The notes under the pieces are model-generated. The model saw only the letters and a list, made by a program, of their open reading frames with translations, had not been told where the DNA came from and made no database searches. This document shows, in pieces, positions 16,033 to 24,565 of a stretch of 40,835 nucleotides of DNA; the first letter of the stretch is position 1, and each line of letters opens with the position of its first letter. The stretch lies in contig JAFIFZ010000082.1 in NCBI GenBank assembly GCA_020831775.1, positions 1-40,835 on the forward strand. Direction: 5' to 3'. Source of the DNA: Phycisphaerales bacterium (GTDB lineage Bacteria; Planctomycetota; Phycisphaerae; Phycisphaerales; UBA1924). Made by a program: the position numbers and the translations under genes.

Positions 16033-16794
16033 TCAGTCGAGGTAGTCCGCGGGATCAACAGACCACCCGCGGGCACGCATGAAATCCGCGATGTACGGGT
16101 CGTTCAAGTACAGATCGACCGCTTCGCGTGGAAGCGCGAACGACGCCTCGGAGAAGATCCCGCCCTCGGGACGCTCGGACTTCTTCAGGCTCGACTCGTG
16201 GTAGTTCTCGCGGCAGTACGCCAGCGCCGTTTCAAGCTCCGCCGGCCCGTGCTCGAAGCCCCACGCGTCCCAGAGCTTCCTGAAAAACGAGGCCGCGTCG
16301 GCTTTGAACTCGTCGAAGGTCGCCCGGTGCTCGCGCGTCTCCCACCACTGCGCGTACTGGCGGTACCTGTCGAGGTCCTGCTTGGGGCCGAAGGCCTTGG
16401 TCCACCCCCGCTTGTGCAGGCTGTTGAGCCGGTGCAGGGGGTTGCGGATCAGGTACACCGACCGGCGCCCCGGGAACGCTCCGTCGAACTCCTCGGGCGA
16501 CGGACGCAGGTGGGGCCACTTGCTGATGACCACCCCCGAAGGCCCCGCCAGCTCGGCGAAGACCCTCTTCGCCAACTCCACCACCGACGGTGTCAGCGCG
16601 TGGCCCTCCGCCTTGAAAAGCTCGACCAGATCCTTCTGCGAGGGCGGGTAGTTGTAAGGGTCGCCCGTCCGGTCCCACGGGCCCATCACCTCGTCGGCGA
16701 CGACATGCCCCCACGGCGCCGCGGCCGCGTACACCGCCACCGATGAACCGGACCTCGCCAGCGCGTGCAACCAGACCACCCGAACATCGCTCAT
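16033..16794 (-). CDS. Sulfotransferase-like P-loop protein, copy 2
   Basis: A 253-residue paralog of the gene just downstream. It has LARSGSS (12-18) as candidate phosphosulfate loop, LIRNPLHRLNSLHKRGW as the 3'-phosphate-binding region, and the same order of blocks (GPWDRTG, YNYPPSQKDL, KLWDAWGF, YLNDPYIADFM). The two share roughly half their residues by eye, so the duplication is not recent. The start at 16794 is supported by a TACGGT -10 box 5 nt upstream on the minus strand and by alignment with copy 1. The gene probably forms an operon with copy 1. Substrate unknown. Confidence 0.75.
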   Translation of the reverse strand: MSDVRVVWLHALARSGSSVAVYAAAAPWGHVVADEVMGPWDRTGDPYNYPPSQKDLVELFKAEGHALTPSVVELAKRVFAELAGPSGVVISKWPHLRPSPEEFDGAFPGRRSVYLIRNPLHRLNSLHKRGWTKAFGPKQDLDRYRQYAQWWETREHRATFDEFKADAASFFRKLWDAWGFEHGPAELETALAYCRENYHESSLKKSERPEGGIFSEASFALPREAVDLYLNDPYIADFMRARGWSVDPADYLD

Positions 16795-16799
16795 GGGCA

Positions 16800-16805
16800 A
16801 CCGTA
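16800..16805 (-). promoter_or_regulatory. Leaderless-type -10 box of sulfotransferase-like copy 2
   Basis: TACGGT on the minus strand ends 5 nt before the ATG at 16794. No Shine-Dalgarno is seen. Confidence 0.4.
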
Positions 16806-16897
16806 GCCCGCCGCCGGCAATACTTTCGGTGTTCGGGCGTCCTGCAGGCGCGGCCGCCGCGATCAACTCCGGACCCCAACACGCCGAGAGAGCACCC

Positions 16898-18328
16898 ATG
16901 CCAAGACACGCCGACCCCCGGACCGTTCTCCCCACCCTCGCGGGCCTCGCGCTGTCGGGGTTCCTTCTCGCCGCCCCCGCGTCCGGCGCGATCACCGAGC
17001 CCGAACCCCCCGAGGCGGCGGGCGCCGAAGAGATCGACGAAGCGGCGGAGGAAACGGTTCTCCCCCGCGAGTGGCGCCTCGTCCGCGCCTACGCCCGCAG
17101 AGCGGTCAACCTCGGCGAGATCCCTGGCGTTGTCACCCTTGTCGTGCACAACGACGAGACCGTCTTCCGCGATGCACAGGGCCACGCCGACCTCGAAGCC
17201 GACCGACTGCTGGACCCCGCCGACCTCGTCGCCATCGCCTCGGTCTCCAAGCCGCTCACCTCGACCGTCCTGCTCCTTCTGGCCGACCAGACCGACTTCG
17301 ACCTCGACGCGCCGGTCTCGAAGTACCTGCCCGAGTTCGAAGGCGTCGGTCTGATCGAGGGCGGGGACCTGGACGCACCGGCCTCGGCGCACCCGCCCGA
17401 GTTGGAGGGCGACGGCATCATCGAGGACGGTCGGGCGTCGAGAGCGCCCACCATCGCCGAGCTGCTCTCCCACACCGGGGGCGTCCCGGGCGGCACCATC
17501 CCCGAGGTCCGCGCCCGCTACCGCACCCGCAACATCGCTGGCCCGCTCGAAGACGCCGCCAGTGCCGCGGCCAAACTCGGGCTGGAATCAGAACCCGGCA
17601 CGGCCTTCGCCTACGGCGGGCTCGGCTACGCCATCGCCGCACGAGCCGCGGAAGTCTCCAGCGGCAAGGACTTCGAGACACTGTGCAAGGAGTTGCTCTT
17701 CGAGCCTCTGGGCATGGAGCGCACCACCTTCCTCCCGTCAGACGAGCAGCTCGAGAACGCAGCGAGAATGTTCCGGCGTGAAGGCGACGAACTCCGCCAG
17801 CAGATGAGACCGATGCGTATCGGTTCGACAGGGAGGCTCCACACGCCGGGCAACGGGATCCCGATGCTCATTACTGGTTCAGGCGAGTTGGAGCACAGGC
17901 CGTTAATCAGCCCGGGCGGCGGGCTCTACTCCACCGCCGACGATCTGGCGAAGTTCGCCCAGTGGCACCTCAACGCCGCGGCTGGCAAGGAAGGGCTCAA
18001 TCCGGCAGCACCCGAAGGGCTCGCCCGTCTCCGCACGCCGATGCCGTCCGCCGAAGGCCCGCGCGGGCGCTACGCCCTGGGCTGGCAGCTCGCCGAGCAC
18101 GAGGGCGACGCGCCGGCGACCCGTGTGCACCACGGGGGCGCGACGGGCACGCTCCTCTGGATCGATTTCGAGCACAATGCCGCGGGCGTTGTCCTGACGC
18201 AACTGCCCGGCAGCGTTCAGTTCCTCGGCCGGATGCACGCGCTGTGCATCGCGGCGGTCACCGGCGAGCGCCCGCAGATCGAGCGCCCGGACCGCCGGCA
18301 GCGCGAGCGCCCCCAGCGCCGGCGTTGA
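16898..18328 (+). CDS. Serine beta-lactamase-family hydrolase
   Basis: A 476-residue exported member of the class C beta-lactamase/DD-peptidase-like family. After a signal peptide (about 1-30) the catalytic SxxK is SVSK at 115-118, the second motif is Y239 in AYGGLGY (usually YxN, here Tyr-Gly-Gly), and the third is HHGG near 411-414. It may be a peptidase or esterase acting outside the cytoplasm rather than a true beta-lactamase. Residues 135-156 and 157-178 are an imperfect 22-residue tandem duplication right after the catalytic helix. The ATG at 16898 follows GAGAG. It is divergent from the sulfotransferase-like pair. Confidence 0.88.
   Translation: MPRHADPRTVLPTLAGLALSGFLLAAPASGAITEPEPPEAAGAEEIDEAAEETVLPREWRLVRAYARRAVNLGEIPGVVTLVVHNDETVFRDAQGHADLEADRLLDPADLVAIASVSKPLTSTVLLLLADQTDFDLDAPVSKYLPEFEGVGLIEGGDLDAPASAHPPELEGDGIIEDGRASRAPTIAELLSHTGGVPGGTIPEVRARYRTRNIAGPLEDAASAAAKLGLESEPGTAFAYGGLGYAIAARAAEVSSGKDFETLCKELLFEPLGMERTTFLPSDEQLENAARMFRREGDELRQQMRPMRIGSTGRLHTPGNGIPMLITGSGELEHRPLISPGGGLYSTADDLAKFAQWHLNAAAGKEGLNPAAPEGLARLRTPMPSAEGPRGRYALGWQLAEHEGDAPATRVHHGGATGTLLWIDFEHNAAGVVLTQLPGSVQFLGRMHALCIAAVTGERPQIERPDRRQRERPQRRR
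17300..17431 (+). repeat. 66-bp imperfect tandem duplication inside the hydrolase gene
   Basis: Units 17300-17365 and 17366-17431 both encode 22 residues beginning DLDAP and ending IE(G/D)G. They keep frame and match at roughly 13 of 22 residues. The second unit carries changes such as KYLP to AHPP. Confidence 0.8.
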
Positions 18329-18347
18329 ACCGGCTGCGAGCAGCGGT

Positions 18348-18548
18348 CTACTCGTCTTCTTCCTCGTCGGCGGAGGTCTGCGAGGCCTTCCTGAACTTCT
18401 CCGCATCTTCGGGCTTGGGGCTGCGGTCTCGGGCGATGTCGGCGTGCTCGTGGTCATCGGGGCCGGCCATCGCGTCACGCTTGTCCGCGGTGGCCTCGGA
18501 CTGTTTCTTGGTCGGTTTGGGCTTTTCGTCTTCGCGGTTCTGGCTCAT
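18348..18548 (-). CDS. Small acidic, probably disordered protein
   Basis: A 66-residue highly charged protein that starts MSQNREDEKPKPTKK and ends in an acidic DEEEDE run. It contains no hydrophobic core, so it is probably disordered. AAGGA lies 7 nt before the start at 18548. It is encoded 43 nt downstream of tRNA-Leu on the same strand and converges with the hydrolase gene. Function unknown. Confidence 0.55.
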   Translation of the reverse strand: MSQNREDEKPKPTKKQSEATADKRDAMAGPDDHEHADIARDRSPKPEDAEKFRKASQTSADEEEDE

Positions 18549-18591
18549 GGCGTCATCCTTGTGGGGTTCTCGGACTTGAAGATGGGTGTAA

Positions 18592-18677
18592 TGCGGGCGA
18601 CAGGACTTGAACCTGCACGGCCTTTTACGGCCACGGGGACCTAAACCCCGCGCGTCTGCCAATTCCGCCACGCCCGC
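18592..18677 (-). tRNA. tRNA-Leu (anticodon UAG)
   Basis: An 86-nt class II tRNA. The 7-bp acceptor stem GCGGGCG/CGCCCGC is perfect with discriminator A. The anticodon arm CGGGG-TTTAGGT-CCCCG gives UAG, which reads CUA/CUN leucine codons. A long variable arm (GTGGCCGTAAAAGGCCGT) and the TTCAAGT T-loop are present. CCA is not encoded. Confidence 0.96.
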
Positions 18678-18736
18678 AACATCGGCCTTACGCATGTCGG
18701 CCGTACTTGAGGGTACGCCCCGTGCCCGCCGCCCCG

Positions 18737-18742
18737 TACAAT
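18737..18742 (+). promoter_or_regulatory. -10 box of the DoxX-like gene
   Basis: TACAAT upstream of the DoxX-like gene, giving a leader of about 80 nt before its SD-led ATG at 18828. No clear -35 element. Confidence 0.4.
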
Positions 18743-18827
18743 GACGCACGCCAAGGACCGGCGTAATCGCCTCGAACGCCCGCCCTCAACGCCGAGGCCC
18801 GGCCGAGACAGCCGGGGGAGGAAGCCC

Positions 18828-19805
18828 ATGAGTCTCCGTCAGAATCTCGCGTGCCATGCCACGCCCGTGTTCCTCCGCGTGGCCCTCGGTGTCACATTTA
18901 TCTGGGCGGGCCTGGGCAAGGTCATGGAACGCTTCCCAGTCCAAGATCAGCAGACCGCCGAGGCCCTCGTCGAAGCCGGCGCCCTCGATGTCGAACGCGC
19001 CCGCCTCCGCGGGCTGATCCCCCCCGCCACACCGGAAGAAGAACCGCCCTTCAAGGATGAATCTCCCGCCGATCCCGCGCCTCCGGCGACCGATCCTGAT
19101 CCCGATCCCGCCGAGGACCCCGGCCAAGACCCGAGTCAGGACCCGGGCGAGGACGAGGGCGCAACCGAGCCGCCCGCCAGCGCCGATCCGCCAAACGGCG
19201 CCTCGGGCCCAGCAACAGGCCCAGAAGGCGGCCCCAACGCCGCGGCTCCTGCGCACGACCACACGATCCTCCTCGCCTCCGACCCCAACGACTCAATCGA
19301 GATGCTCCGCGTCTTCGGGCTCTCGGTGTTGATCGTCTCGATCTCCGAGACGCGAGAAGTCACCGAAGACGACCTCGCCCGCTACAACCTCAGCGATGAA
19401 CGCAAGGCCGAACTTGCGGGCCGGCAGCAGCGCTTCCCCCTCGTGCCCGAGGCCTTGGGCAACAAGCCATGGCCCGTCGCGCTCGCGTGGGCCGCGGCCA
19501 TCACCGAGATCGTCGCCGGCCTCTTCCTGCTCATCGGGTTCATCACCAGGCTTTCGGCCCTCGGCGTCGTGGGCGTCATGGTCGGCGCGATCTGGATGAC
19601 CGAGATCGGCCCGGCCATGCAGGCGGGCGCCACGATGATCGGCTTCCTTCCTGCTTACGAGGTGTTCTCGCCCGACGCGTGGAAGACGCTCTTGTGGCAG
19701 TTCGCCCTGTTGATGATGGGGCTCGGCGTCGCCTTCTCCGGCGCCGGAGGCCTCTCTCTCGACCGCGTCCTCTTCGGGCCCGTCGGCGGCGCCGAAGTCG
19801 ATTGA
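18828..19805 (+). CDS. DoxX-like membrane protein with long acidic insertion
   Basis: A 325-residue inner-membrane protein of the DoxX/TQO small-subunit type. The first segment (FLRVALGVTFIWAGLGKVME, about 15-34) has the family's conserved 'G-x-x-F-x-x-(A/S)G-x-x-K'. The remaining membrane helices cluster after residue 205 (ITEIVAGLFLLIGF, LGVVGVMVGAIWM, LLMMGLGVAFSGAGG). Between them sits about 130 residues rich in Pro, Asp and Glu with DPDPDPAEDPGQDPSQDPG, absent from ordinary DoxX proteins. The start at 18828 has a GGGGGAGGAAG site; an in-frame ATG at 18741 overlaps the -10 box and is unlikely. The vWA gene begins 19 nt downstream. Confidence 0.8.
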   Translation: MSLRQNLACHATPVFLRVALGVTFIWAGLGKVMERFPVQDQQTAEALVEAGALDVERARLRGLIPPATPEEEPPFKDESPADPAPPATDPDPDPAEDPGQDPSQDPGEDEGATEPPASADPPNGASGPATGPEGGPNAAAPAHDHTILLASDPNDSIEMLRVFGLSVLIVSISETREVTEDDLARYNLSDERKAELAGRQQRFPLVPEALGNKPWPVALAWAAAITEIVAGLFLLIGFITRLSALGVVGVMVGAIWMTEIGPAMQAGATMIGFLPAYEVFSPDAWKTLLWQFALLMMGLGVAFSGAGGLSLDRVLFGPVGGAEVD

Positions 19806-19824
19806 CAAGCACCACCCGAGCCTT

Positions 19825-22545
19825 TTGCCCAGCCCCCGCACGACCCAATCCCAGATCTCGCCCCCCGGCCCCGACCGGGGCGGCGTCTTTTCGCGCCTCG
19901 GGAGGCTCACGCTCCCGGTGCTCGTCTCCGTCGGCGTGCACGCCGCGCTGCTTGCCATGATCGCGACCGTCACCTGGACGATCGCCGACAGCGCCCAGCG
20001 CGATCCCGGCCCGATGACGGCGCTCGGTGCTCCTTCGCCAGAGACCGCACAGCCTGAGCGGGCCGACACCTCGCAAGCGGCGTCCGGCGCCGCATCGACC
20101 GAGCCGACGCCGACCGTCCCCGAGCAGACCGGCCCGCCCCCTTCGGCCCCCGGCCCAATCGCAACGCCGACACCCGCGCCCCCGCAGTCGTTCGAGGGTG
20201 TCGAGCGGGCCTCGCCCGTTGCAGAAGTCGCCGCACGCCCCAGGCGAGTCTCGTTCGCCGGGGTCGATGCGCAGTACGCCCGGCGCGTGGTCTTCGTCGT
20301 CGACACCTCGGGCGCGATGGTCTCGTGCCTCCCCTTCGTGCTCGACGAACTCGAACGGGCGCTGGCCCGCCTCGGCCCCAACCAGCGCTTCCAGGTCATC
20401 AGCACCGCCGACCGCACCTCGATGGATCCGGACGCCTCCAACGCCGACATCTACCTCATGCGGGGCGTCCCCCCGGGCATGTACGAGCCGACGCCCGCCA
20501 ACCGGGCAGGGGCTTTGGCGTGGCTGCGCTCGCAGCGTCCGTCGGGGCGCTGGCATCCCGTCGCCGGGCTCGAACGGGCCTTCGCCTTCGAGCCCGATGT
20601 CGTCTTCTTCCTCACCCGCGCCATCGCGCGCACGCAGGAGCGTCCGGGCGCAGACGACCACGCGACCATCCTCGCCCGCCTCAACGACCTGAACCCCATC
20701 GACAGAAGGCTCGGCCGGCGGCGGACCGTCATCCGCTGCGTGCAGATGCTCGAGCCCGACCCCACGGGCCTGCTCGAAGCGATCGCCCGCGAGCACGCCG
20801 ATGGCGACGGGGGCTACGCCGTCCGAACGATCGACCAGCTCAGAGAGATCCCCAGTGGGCGCGACCCGACCATCCTCGCCGAGGGCGCACTCGACGACGC
20901 GGCCGACATCCTCGACAGCATCGCCTCACGGGGCGACGACCTTGCGATCCTCTACGGCTTTCCCACTGCCGACCAGCGCGCCCGCGCCGGGCGTGAGCTG
21001 CAACGCGCCCGCTCGCTGCTCGGCCCCGCGATCGAGCTCGGCGACCCCGGGGGCGAGCGCCTCGCAGAGATCATCGAGACGATCTCACAGATGACCGAAG
21101 CGCCGATCGAGTCGTGGCCGGAGCGGTCGATCGATGGCGGGGCTGTCGCGACCGAAACCGGCTCTGGCGAGATCGACTTGGCCGACGACGCATCGCTCAC
21201 CCCGGCGCTGCACCGGTTCGGCTCGCTCGACGCGTTCGACCGGGCCTCGTGGCTCGGACAGGTGATCGAGGCTCGACCGTCGTGGGCGTTCGCCGCGGCC
21301 GACGCCGCCAGCCGCGCCGCCCTCGAAGAGGCCGCACGCGCCGAAGACCGGCGAGAAGTCACGCGCCTGCGGGCCGAGGCGGTCTCCCATCAGACGGCAT
21401 TGGTGCACAGCGGCCTGCTGGGCGTAGAGCCCCGCGCGGCGCTGGAATCCCTCGTCGTGCGCCTGCAGCGCTTTATCGACGATGGATGGACCAACCCCGA
21501 TCTCCCGCCCGAAGCCATGTTCGCCGCGGCACTCAGCAACGACGACCCGACGCTCCAGGCGAGATTGCTTGAGGAGCTCATCCGCACGCCCGAGGCGGAC
21601 CACTTGCTCGAACCGGTGCTCGAACGGTTCGCCACGCTCGTCACGCCCTCGCCCGACATCCGCGAGCAGCTGCGCCTCGTGCACATGCTGCTCGACTTCT
21701 ACGACCGCAGGCCCGGGCACGCGCGCGCCGACGAGTTCACCCAACGGGCGCTGCACGCGGCGATGAACCACGCGCGAGCGCAGGAGCCGGGCACGACCGC
21801 GCGCCTCGCCGCCGACGAGCTCTACGAGCACGCCCTCCGGCGCGCTCTCGCCCGCGACAACCTCGGGCACCAGGCGTACTGGACGCAGGAGGCCTCGCGC
21901 GTCCGCCTGGCGATCGCCGGGGCGCGCAAGAGGACCGGCGATCTGCAGATGCTCTCGCGCATCGGGCCCGAGCAGGCCCAGACGCCCGCCGCCGTCACGC
22001 TCTACCGCGAGATTCTCGACAGCTCGATCGCCGAGTTTGCGCCCGTCGCCGAATCGGGCGAGGGCGAGCAGGCCGAGATCGCCCGGATCACGATCCAGCG
22101 CCTGCTCAAGGGCGCCATCGGCTACTTCGATGTCCGCCACGCCGGCCACGCGCTGGACGCCCGCGAGATGCTCGTCGAATGGCTCGGTGAGGAAGAGCGA
22201 TCCGAGAAGCTCGAACTGTTGAGGCAGGTCTTTGTCGACAACGCGTCGGACTTCGAGCGCAGGCGGCGCGTCGGGCTGACCCTCGCCGATGCGCACCTCG
22301 CGGCGGGCGAGCTCTCCGAGGCGTTCGCGCTGGTCCGCCCGCTGCTGGACCCGCCCGACGCCGCGGACGAGCCGGACTGGCTCGCGTGGGCGATCGCCCT
22401 GGAAACCCTCAAGCAGCGCGACGCCCCGGGCGTCCGAGCCGACATCCGCGCCCACCTGGCCGCCCTGCGGACCCGAGACCCCGCCCTGGGCGGCGCCGAG
22501 CCGGCCGAACGCCTCGAAGCGCTGGAAGCCCGCCTGGCTCGTTAA
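19825..22545 (+). CDS. Membrane-anchored von Willebrand factor A-domain protein
   Basis: A 906-residue protein. One membrane segment (about 29-53) is followed by a Pro/Ala/Thr-rich linker (about 60-125), then a vWA domain beginning near residue 152. The MIDAS first motif is DTSGA at 160-164, where the usual DxSxS has lost its last Ser, so metal binding may be weakened. The C-terminal ~550 residues are mostly helical and rich in Ala, Arg and Glu, with TPR-like spacing but no named domain. TTG at 19825 is the likely start, since no better codon precedes the membrane segment. It probably shares an operon with the DoxX-like gene. Function unknown. Confidence 0.72.
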   Translation: MPSPRTTQSQISPPGPDRGGVFSRLGRLTLPVLVSVGVHAALLAMIATVTWTIADSAQRDPGPMTALGAPSPETAQPERADTSQAASGAASTEPTPTVPEQTGPPPSAPGPIATPTPAPPQSFEGVERASPVAEVAARPRRVSFAGVDAQYARRVVFVVDTSGAMVSCLPFVLDELERALARLGPNQRFQVISTADRTSMDPDASNADIYLMRGVPPGMYEPTPANRAGALAWLRSQRPSGRWHPVAGLERAFAFEPDVVFFLTRAIARTQERPGADDHATILARLNDLNPIDRRLGRRRTVIRCVQMLEPDPTGLLEAIAREHADGDGGYAVRTIDQLREIPSGRDPTILAEGALDDAADILDSIASRGDDLAILYGFPTADQRARAGRELQRARSLLGPAIELGDPGGERLAEIIETISQMTEAPIESWPERSIDGGAVATETGSGEIDLADDASLTPALHRFGSLDAFDRASWLGQVIEARPSWAFAAADAASRAALEEAARAEDRREVTRLRAEAVSHQTALVHSGLLGVEPRAALESLVVRLQRFIDDGWTNPDLPPEAMFAAALSNDDPTLQARLLEELIRTPEADHLLEPVLERFATLVTPSPDIREQLRLVHMLLDFYDRRPGHARADEFTQRALHAAMNHARAQEPGTTARLAADELYEHALRRALARDNLGHQAYWTQEASRVRLAIAGARKRTGDLQMLSRIGPEQAQTPAAVTLYREILDSSIAEFAPVAESGEGEQAEIARITIQRLLKGAIGYFDVRHAGHALDAREMLVEWLGEEERSEKLELLRQVFVDNASDFERRRRVGLTLADAHLAAGELSEAFALVRPLLDPPDAADEPDWLAWAIALETLKQRDAPGVRADIRAHLAALRTRDPALGGAEPAERLEALEARLAR

Positions 22546-22546
22546 C

Positions 22547-22765
22547 CCGTGGCCGGGCGTCTCACCCGGGCGAACGAACAGCCCGGAACCCCGCATCCCG
22601 CGCCCAGCGCCCTGTCCAACACCCGACCCTTCGCTGCGCTCAGGAATCGGCGTCATTTCCCCCGCGCGATGTCGGGCCCCATTCCCTCGCCTGCTCCCCT
22701 GCTCAACCATCTCGCTCGCCAAAGGCGAGCGCCCCCGCGCCCAGCACCCTGCGCCCCGCGCCCGG
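22547..22765. repeat. Mosaic palindromic intergenic repeat, block B
   Basis: Fills most of the gap between the vWA gene and tmk. Module 22547-22579 is an inverted copy of 152-185. Module 22626-22654 is a direct copy of 101-129. Module 22737-22760 is a copy of 194-217. Module 22677-22732 is an inverted copy of 32499-32561, with 23 identical bases at its outer end. No gene is seen in 22546-22800 apart from these modules and the tmk -10 box. Confidence 0.8.
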
Positions 22766-22786
22766 GCCTGGCGACGCCCGGCCCAC

Positions 22787-22792
22787 TACACT
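22787..22792 (+). promoter_or_regulatory. Leaderless-type -10 box of tmk
   Basis: TACACT ends 8 nt before the tmk ATG at 22801. No Shine-Dalgarno and no -35 element are visible. Confidence 0.45.
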
Positions 22793-22800
22793 CGCGCGGC

Positions 22801-23454
22801 ATGGACGCATGGCTGAACACGCTCGGGGGCAGGTTCATCGTCTTCGACGGGCCCGACGGCTCGGGGAAGACGACCCAGCTCAAACGCTTCGTCGCGGCCT
22901 GCCGCGACGCGGACGCCATGGTCGAGGAACTCCGTGAGCCCGGGGGCACCGCCATCGGTGAGCGGATCCGCGATCTGCTCCTCTCCCACGGGGAGGAGGA
23001 CATCGACCCCGTCTGCGAGATGCTGCTGTACATGGCCAGCCGGGCCCAGCTCGTCGCCTGCCGCATCGAGCCGCTGCTGGAGCAGGGGTTCCTCGTTGTC
23101 GCCGACCGGTTCGTCAGCTCGACCCTGGCCTACCAGGGCGCCGCCGGCGGCGTGCCCGAGGAGCACATCTACCAGGTCGCCGACATCGTCTGCGACAAGA
23201 TCAGGCCCGACCTCGTCGTGCTCTTCGATGTCGACGAGGTCACCGCCGGCCGACGCCTCAGCCCCCTCCTTGACCGCATGGAGGCCAAGGGACGCGCCTT
23301 CCACGCCCGCGTCCGCAAGGGCTACCTCGACCAGGCCCAACGCGACCCCGACCGCCACCTCGTCATCGACGCCTCCCAGCCCCCCGACAAGGTCTTCGAG
23401 GACCTGATGCGCGGCGTCCGCGGACGCCTCATCGAGGACGGGCCGGGGGCATGA
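22801..23454 (+). CDS. tmk: Thymidylate kinase
   Basis: A 217-residue dTMP kinase, phosphorylating dTMP to dTDP with ATP in DNA precursor synthesis. The P-loop is GPDGSGKT at 17-24, the DRF/DR-x motif is ADRFVSSTLAYQG from residue 101, and REPGGT (45-50) and LLYMASRAQL are typical. The lid region RMEAKGRAFHARVRKGY is present. Length is normal. The stop overlaps the plsY start by 4 nt (ATGA), so the two are translationally coupled. The gene lies behind repeat block B with a -10 box next to its ATG. Confidence 0.96.
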   Translation: MDAWLNTLGGRFIVFDGPDGSGKTTQLKRFVAACRDADAMVEELREPGGTAIGERIRDLLLSHGEEDIDPVCEMLLYMASRAQLVACRIEPLLEQGFLVVADRFVSSTLAYQGAAGGVPEEHIYQVADIVCDKIRPDLVVLFDVDEVTAGRRLSPLLDRMEAKGRAFHARVRKGYLDQAQRDPDRHLVIDASQPPDKVFEDLMRGVRGRLIEDGPGA

Positions 23455-24149
23455 TCGCCCACGCCGTCTTTGCCGCCGGCGCTTTCCTCGCCGGGTCAAT
23501 CCCCACGGCCCTGCTCATCGGGCGCGCGTACGGCATCGACATCCGCCAGCACGGCTCGGGCAATGTCGGCGCCACCAACCTCGGACGCGTCCTCGGAACC
23601 AAGGTCGGCGTCGCCTGCTTCGTCTTCGATGTGCTCAAGGGGTTCGTCCCGGTGCTGGCCTACGGCCTCTGGTCCGGGCACGCGGGAAGCCTCGACCTGC
23701 CCGCTCGCGATGCGTGGCTCTGGCTGCTCGTCGCTGGGTGCGCCATCCTCGGGCACATCTTCACCCCGTGGCTGAAGTTCAAGGGGGGCAAGGGCGTGGC
23801 GACCGGGCTGGGCGCGATGCTCGCGATCTACCCGGCGATGACCGTCCCGGCCGTGTGCGCCTTTGCGGTCTGGATCCTGAGCGTGAAGATCTGGCGCATG
23901 ATCGGATTGGCCTCGGTGCTCGCCGCGGCGGCGCTGCCGGTTGCGGCGCTCGGCGCCTTCTGGATCGGTGGTGAACTGGCGAGAGCGACACCGTTTATCG
24001 TTGTCACGGCGTTTCTCTCGTTGGTCGTCATCGTCCGCCACCGAACCAACATCGCCAGAGCCCTGGCGGGGACCGAGCCGAAGATCGGCGAGGGTCGGCC
24101 GGCGAACGCCGAGGCCGAGAACAACACTGGCGCAGATTCGGCCGAATAA
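23451..24149 (+). CDS. plsY: Acyl-phosphate glycerol-3-phosphate acyltransferase
   Basis: A 232-residue integral membrane enzyme that adds an acyl chain from acyl-phosphate to glycerol-3-phosphate, giving lysophosphatidate, the first step of phospholipid synthesis. All three family motifs are seen: GSGNVGATN (35-43), GHIFTPWLKFKGGKGVATGLG (101-121) with the Lys/Gly-rich phosphate site, and a later VVIVRHRTNIARALAGTEPKIG. Five to six hydrophobic helices are present. The start overlaps the tmk stop by 4 nt. A polar tail of about 15 residues follows the last conserved motif. Confidence 0.96.
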   Translation: MIAHAVFAAGAFLAGSIPTALLIGRAYGIDIRQHGSGNVGATNLGRVLGTKVGVACFVFDVLKGFVPVLAYGLWSGHAGSLDLPARDAWLWLLVAGCAILGHIFTPWLKFKGGKGVATGLGAMLAIYPAMTVPAVCAFAVWILSVKIWRMIGLASVLAAAALPVAALGAFWIGGELARATPFIVVTAFLSLVVIVRHRTNIARALAGTEPKIGEGRPANAEAENNTGADSAE

Positions 24150-24286
24150 CGATAATCGGGGCAGGACTTGCCGAGTTTGACGCTTGAAACGGGGGTCGGC
24201 CCTGTCGGATCGTGTCGAAACATGATGATTGTTGTCGGGCGTGCCGATGAGACCCCTGCCCGCATCAGCGGGCTCTGGAGGTTCCC

Positions 24287-24520
24287 ATGGTGCAGTTGCG
24301 ACTGGTCGATGATCGCGAGTTCGAGTACGACGCGATCCCGTTCCCGATCGACCGGGCCAGGAACGCCCCCGGGCGCGACGCGGATGCGCAGGACGCGATC
24401 CGCGCCGCCGAGCGAGCGATCGACGACATCCAGTCCAAGCTGGATGAGCTCGAGGGGCTGATCAGCCCGCTCCCGTTCCGTGCCTACTCCCGAGACGACG
24501 ACGGGCCTTCGGCCGCCTGA
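24287..24520 (+). CDS. Small helical protein of unknown function
   Basis: A 77-residue protein with a strand-like N-terminus (MVQLRLVDDREFEYDAIPFP) and a long amphipathic helix (DAIRAAERAIDDIQSKLDEL). A clear GGAGG lies 6 nt before the ATG, which supports a real gene. It stands alone between plsY and the convergent phosphatase gene. No family is recognised. Confidence 0.6.
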   Translation: MVQLRLVDDREFEYDAIPFPIDRARNAPGRDADAQDAIRAAERAIDDIQSKLDELEGLISPLPFRAYSRDDDGPSAA

Positions 24521-24565
24521 GCCGGGCGCTGTCCTCGCCGGCCTGCGCCGGTGGGGGCGATCGAA

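Noticed and set aside
21085-22722. 545-codon open frame on the minus strand
   Set aside because: Antisense to the vWA gene; no motif seen.
24480-24565. Possible terminator between the 77-aa gene and the phosphatase gene
   Set aside because: Only short CCGG palindromes are present, without a convincing stem or T-run.
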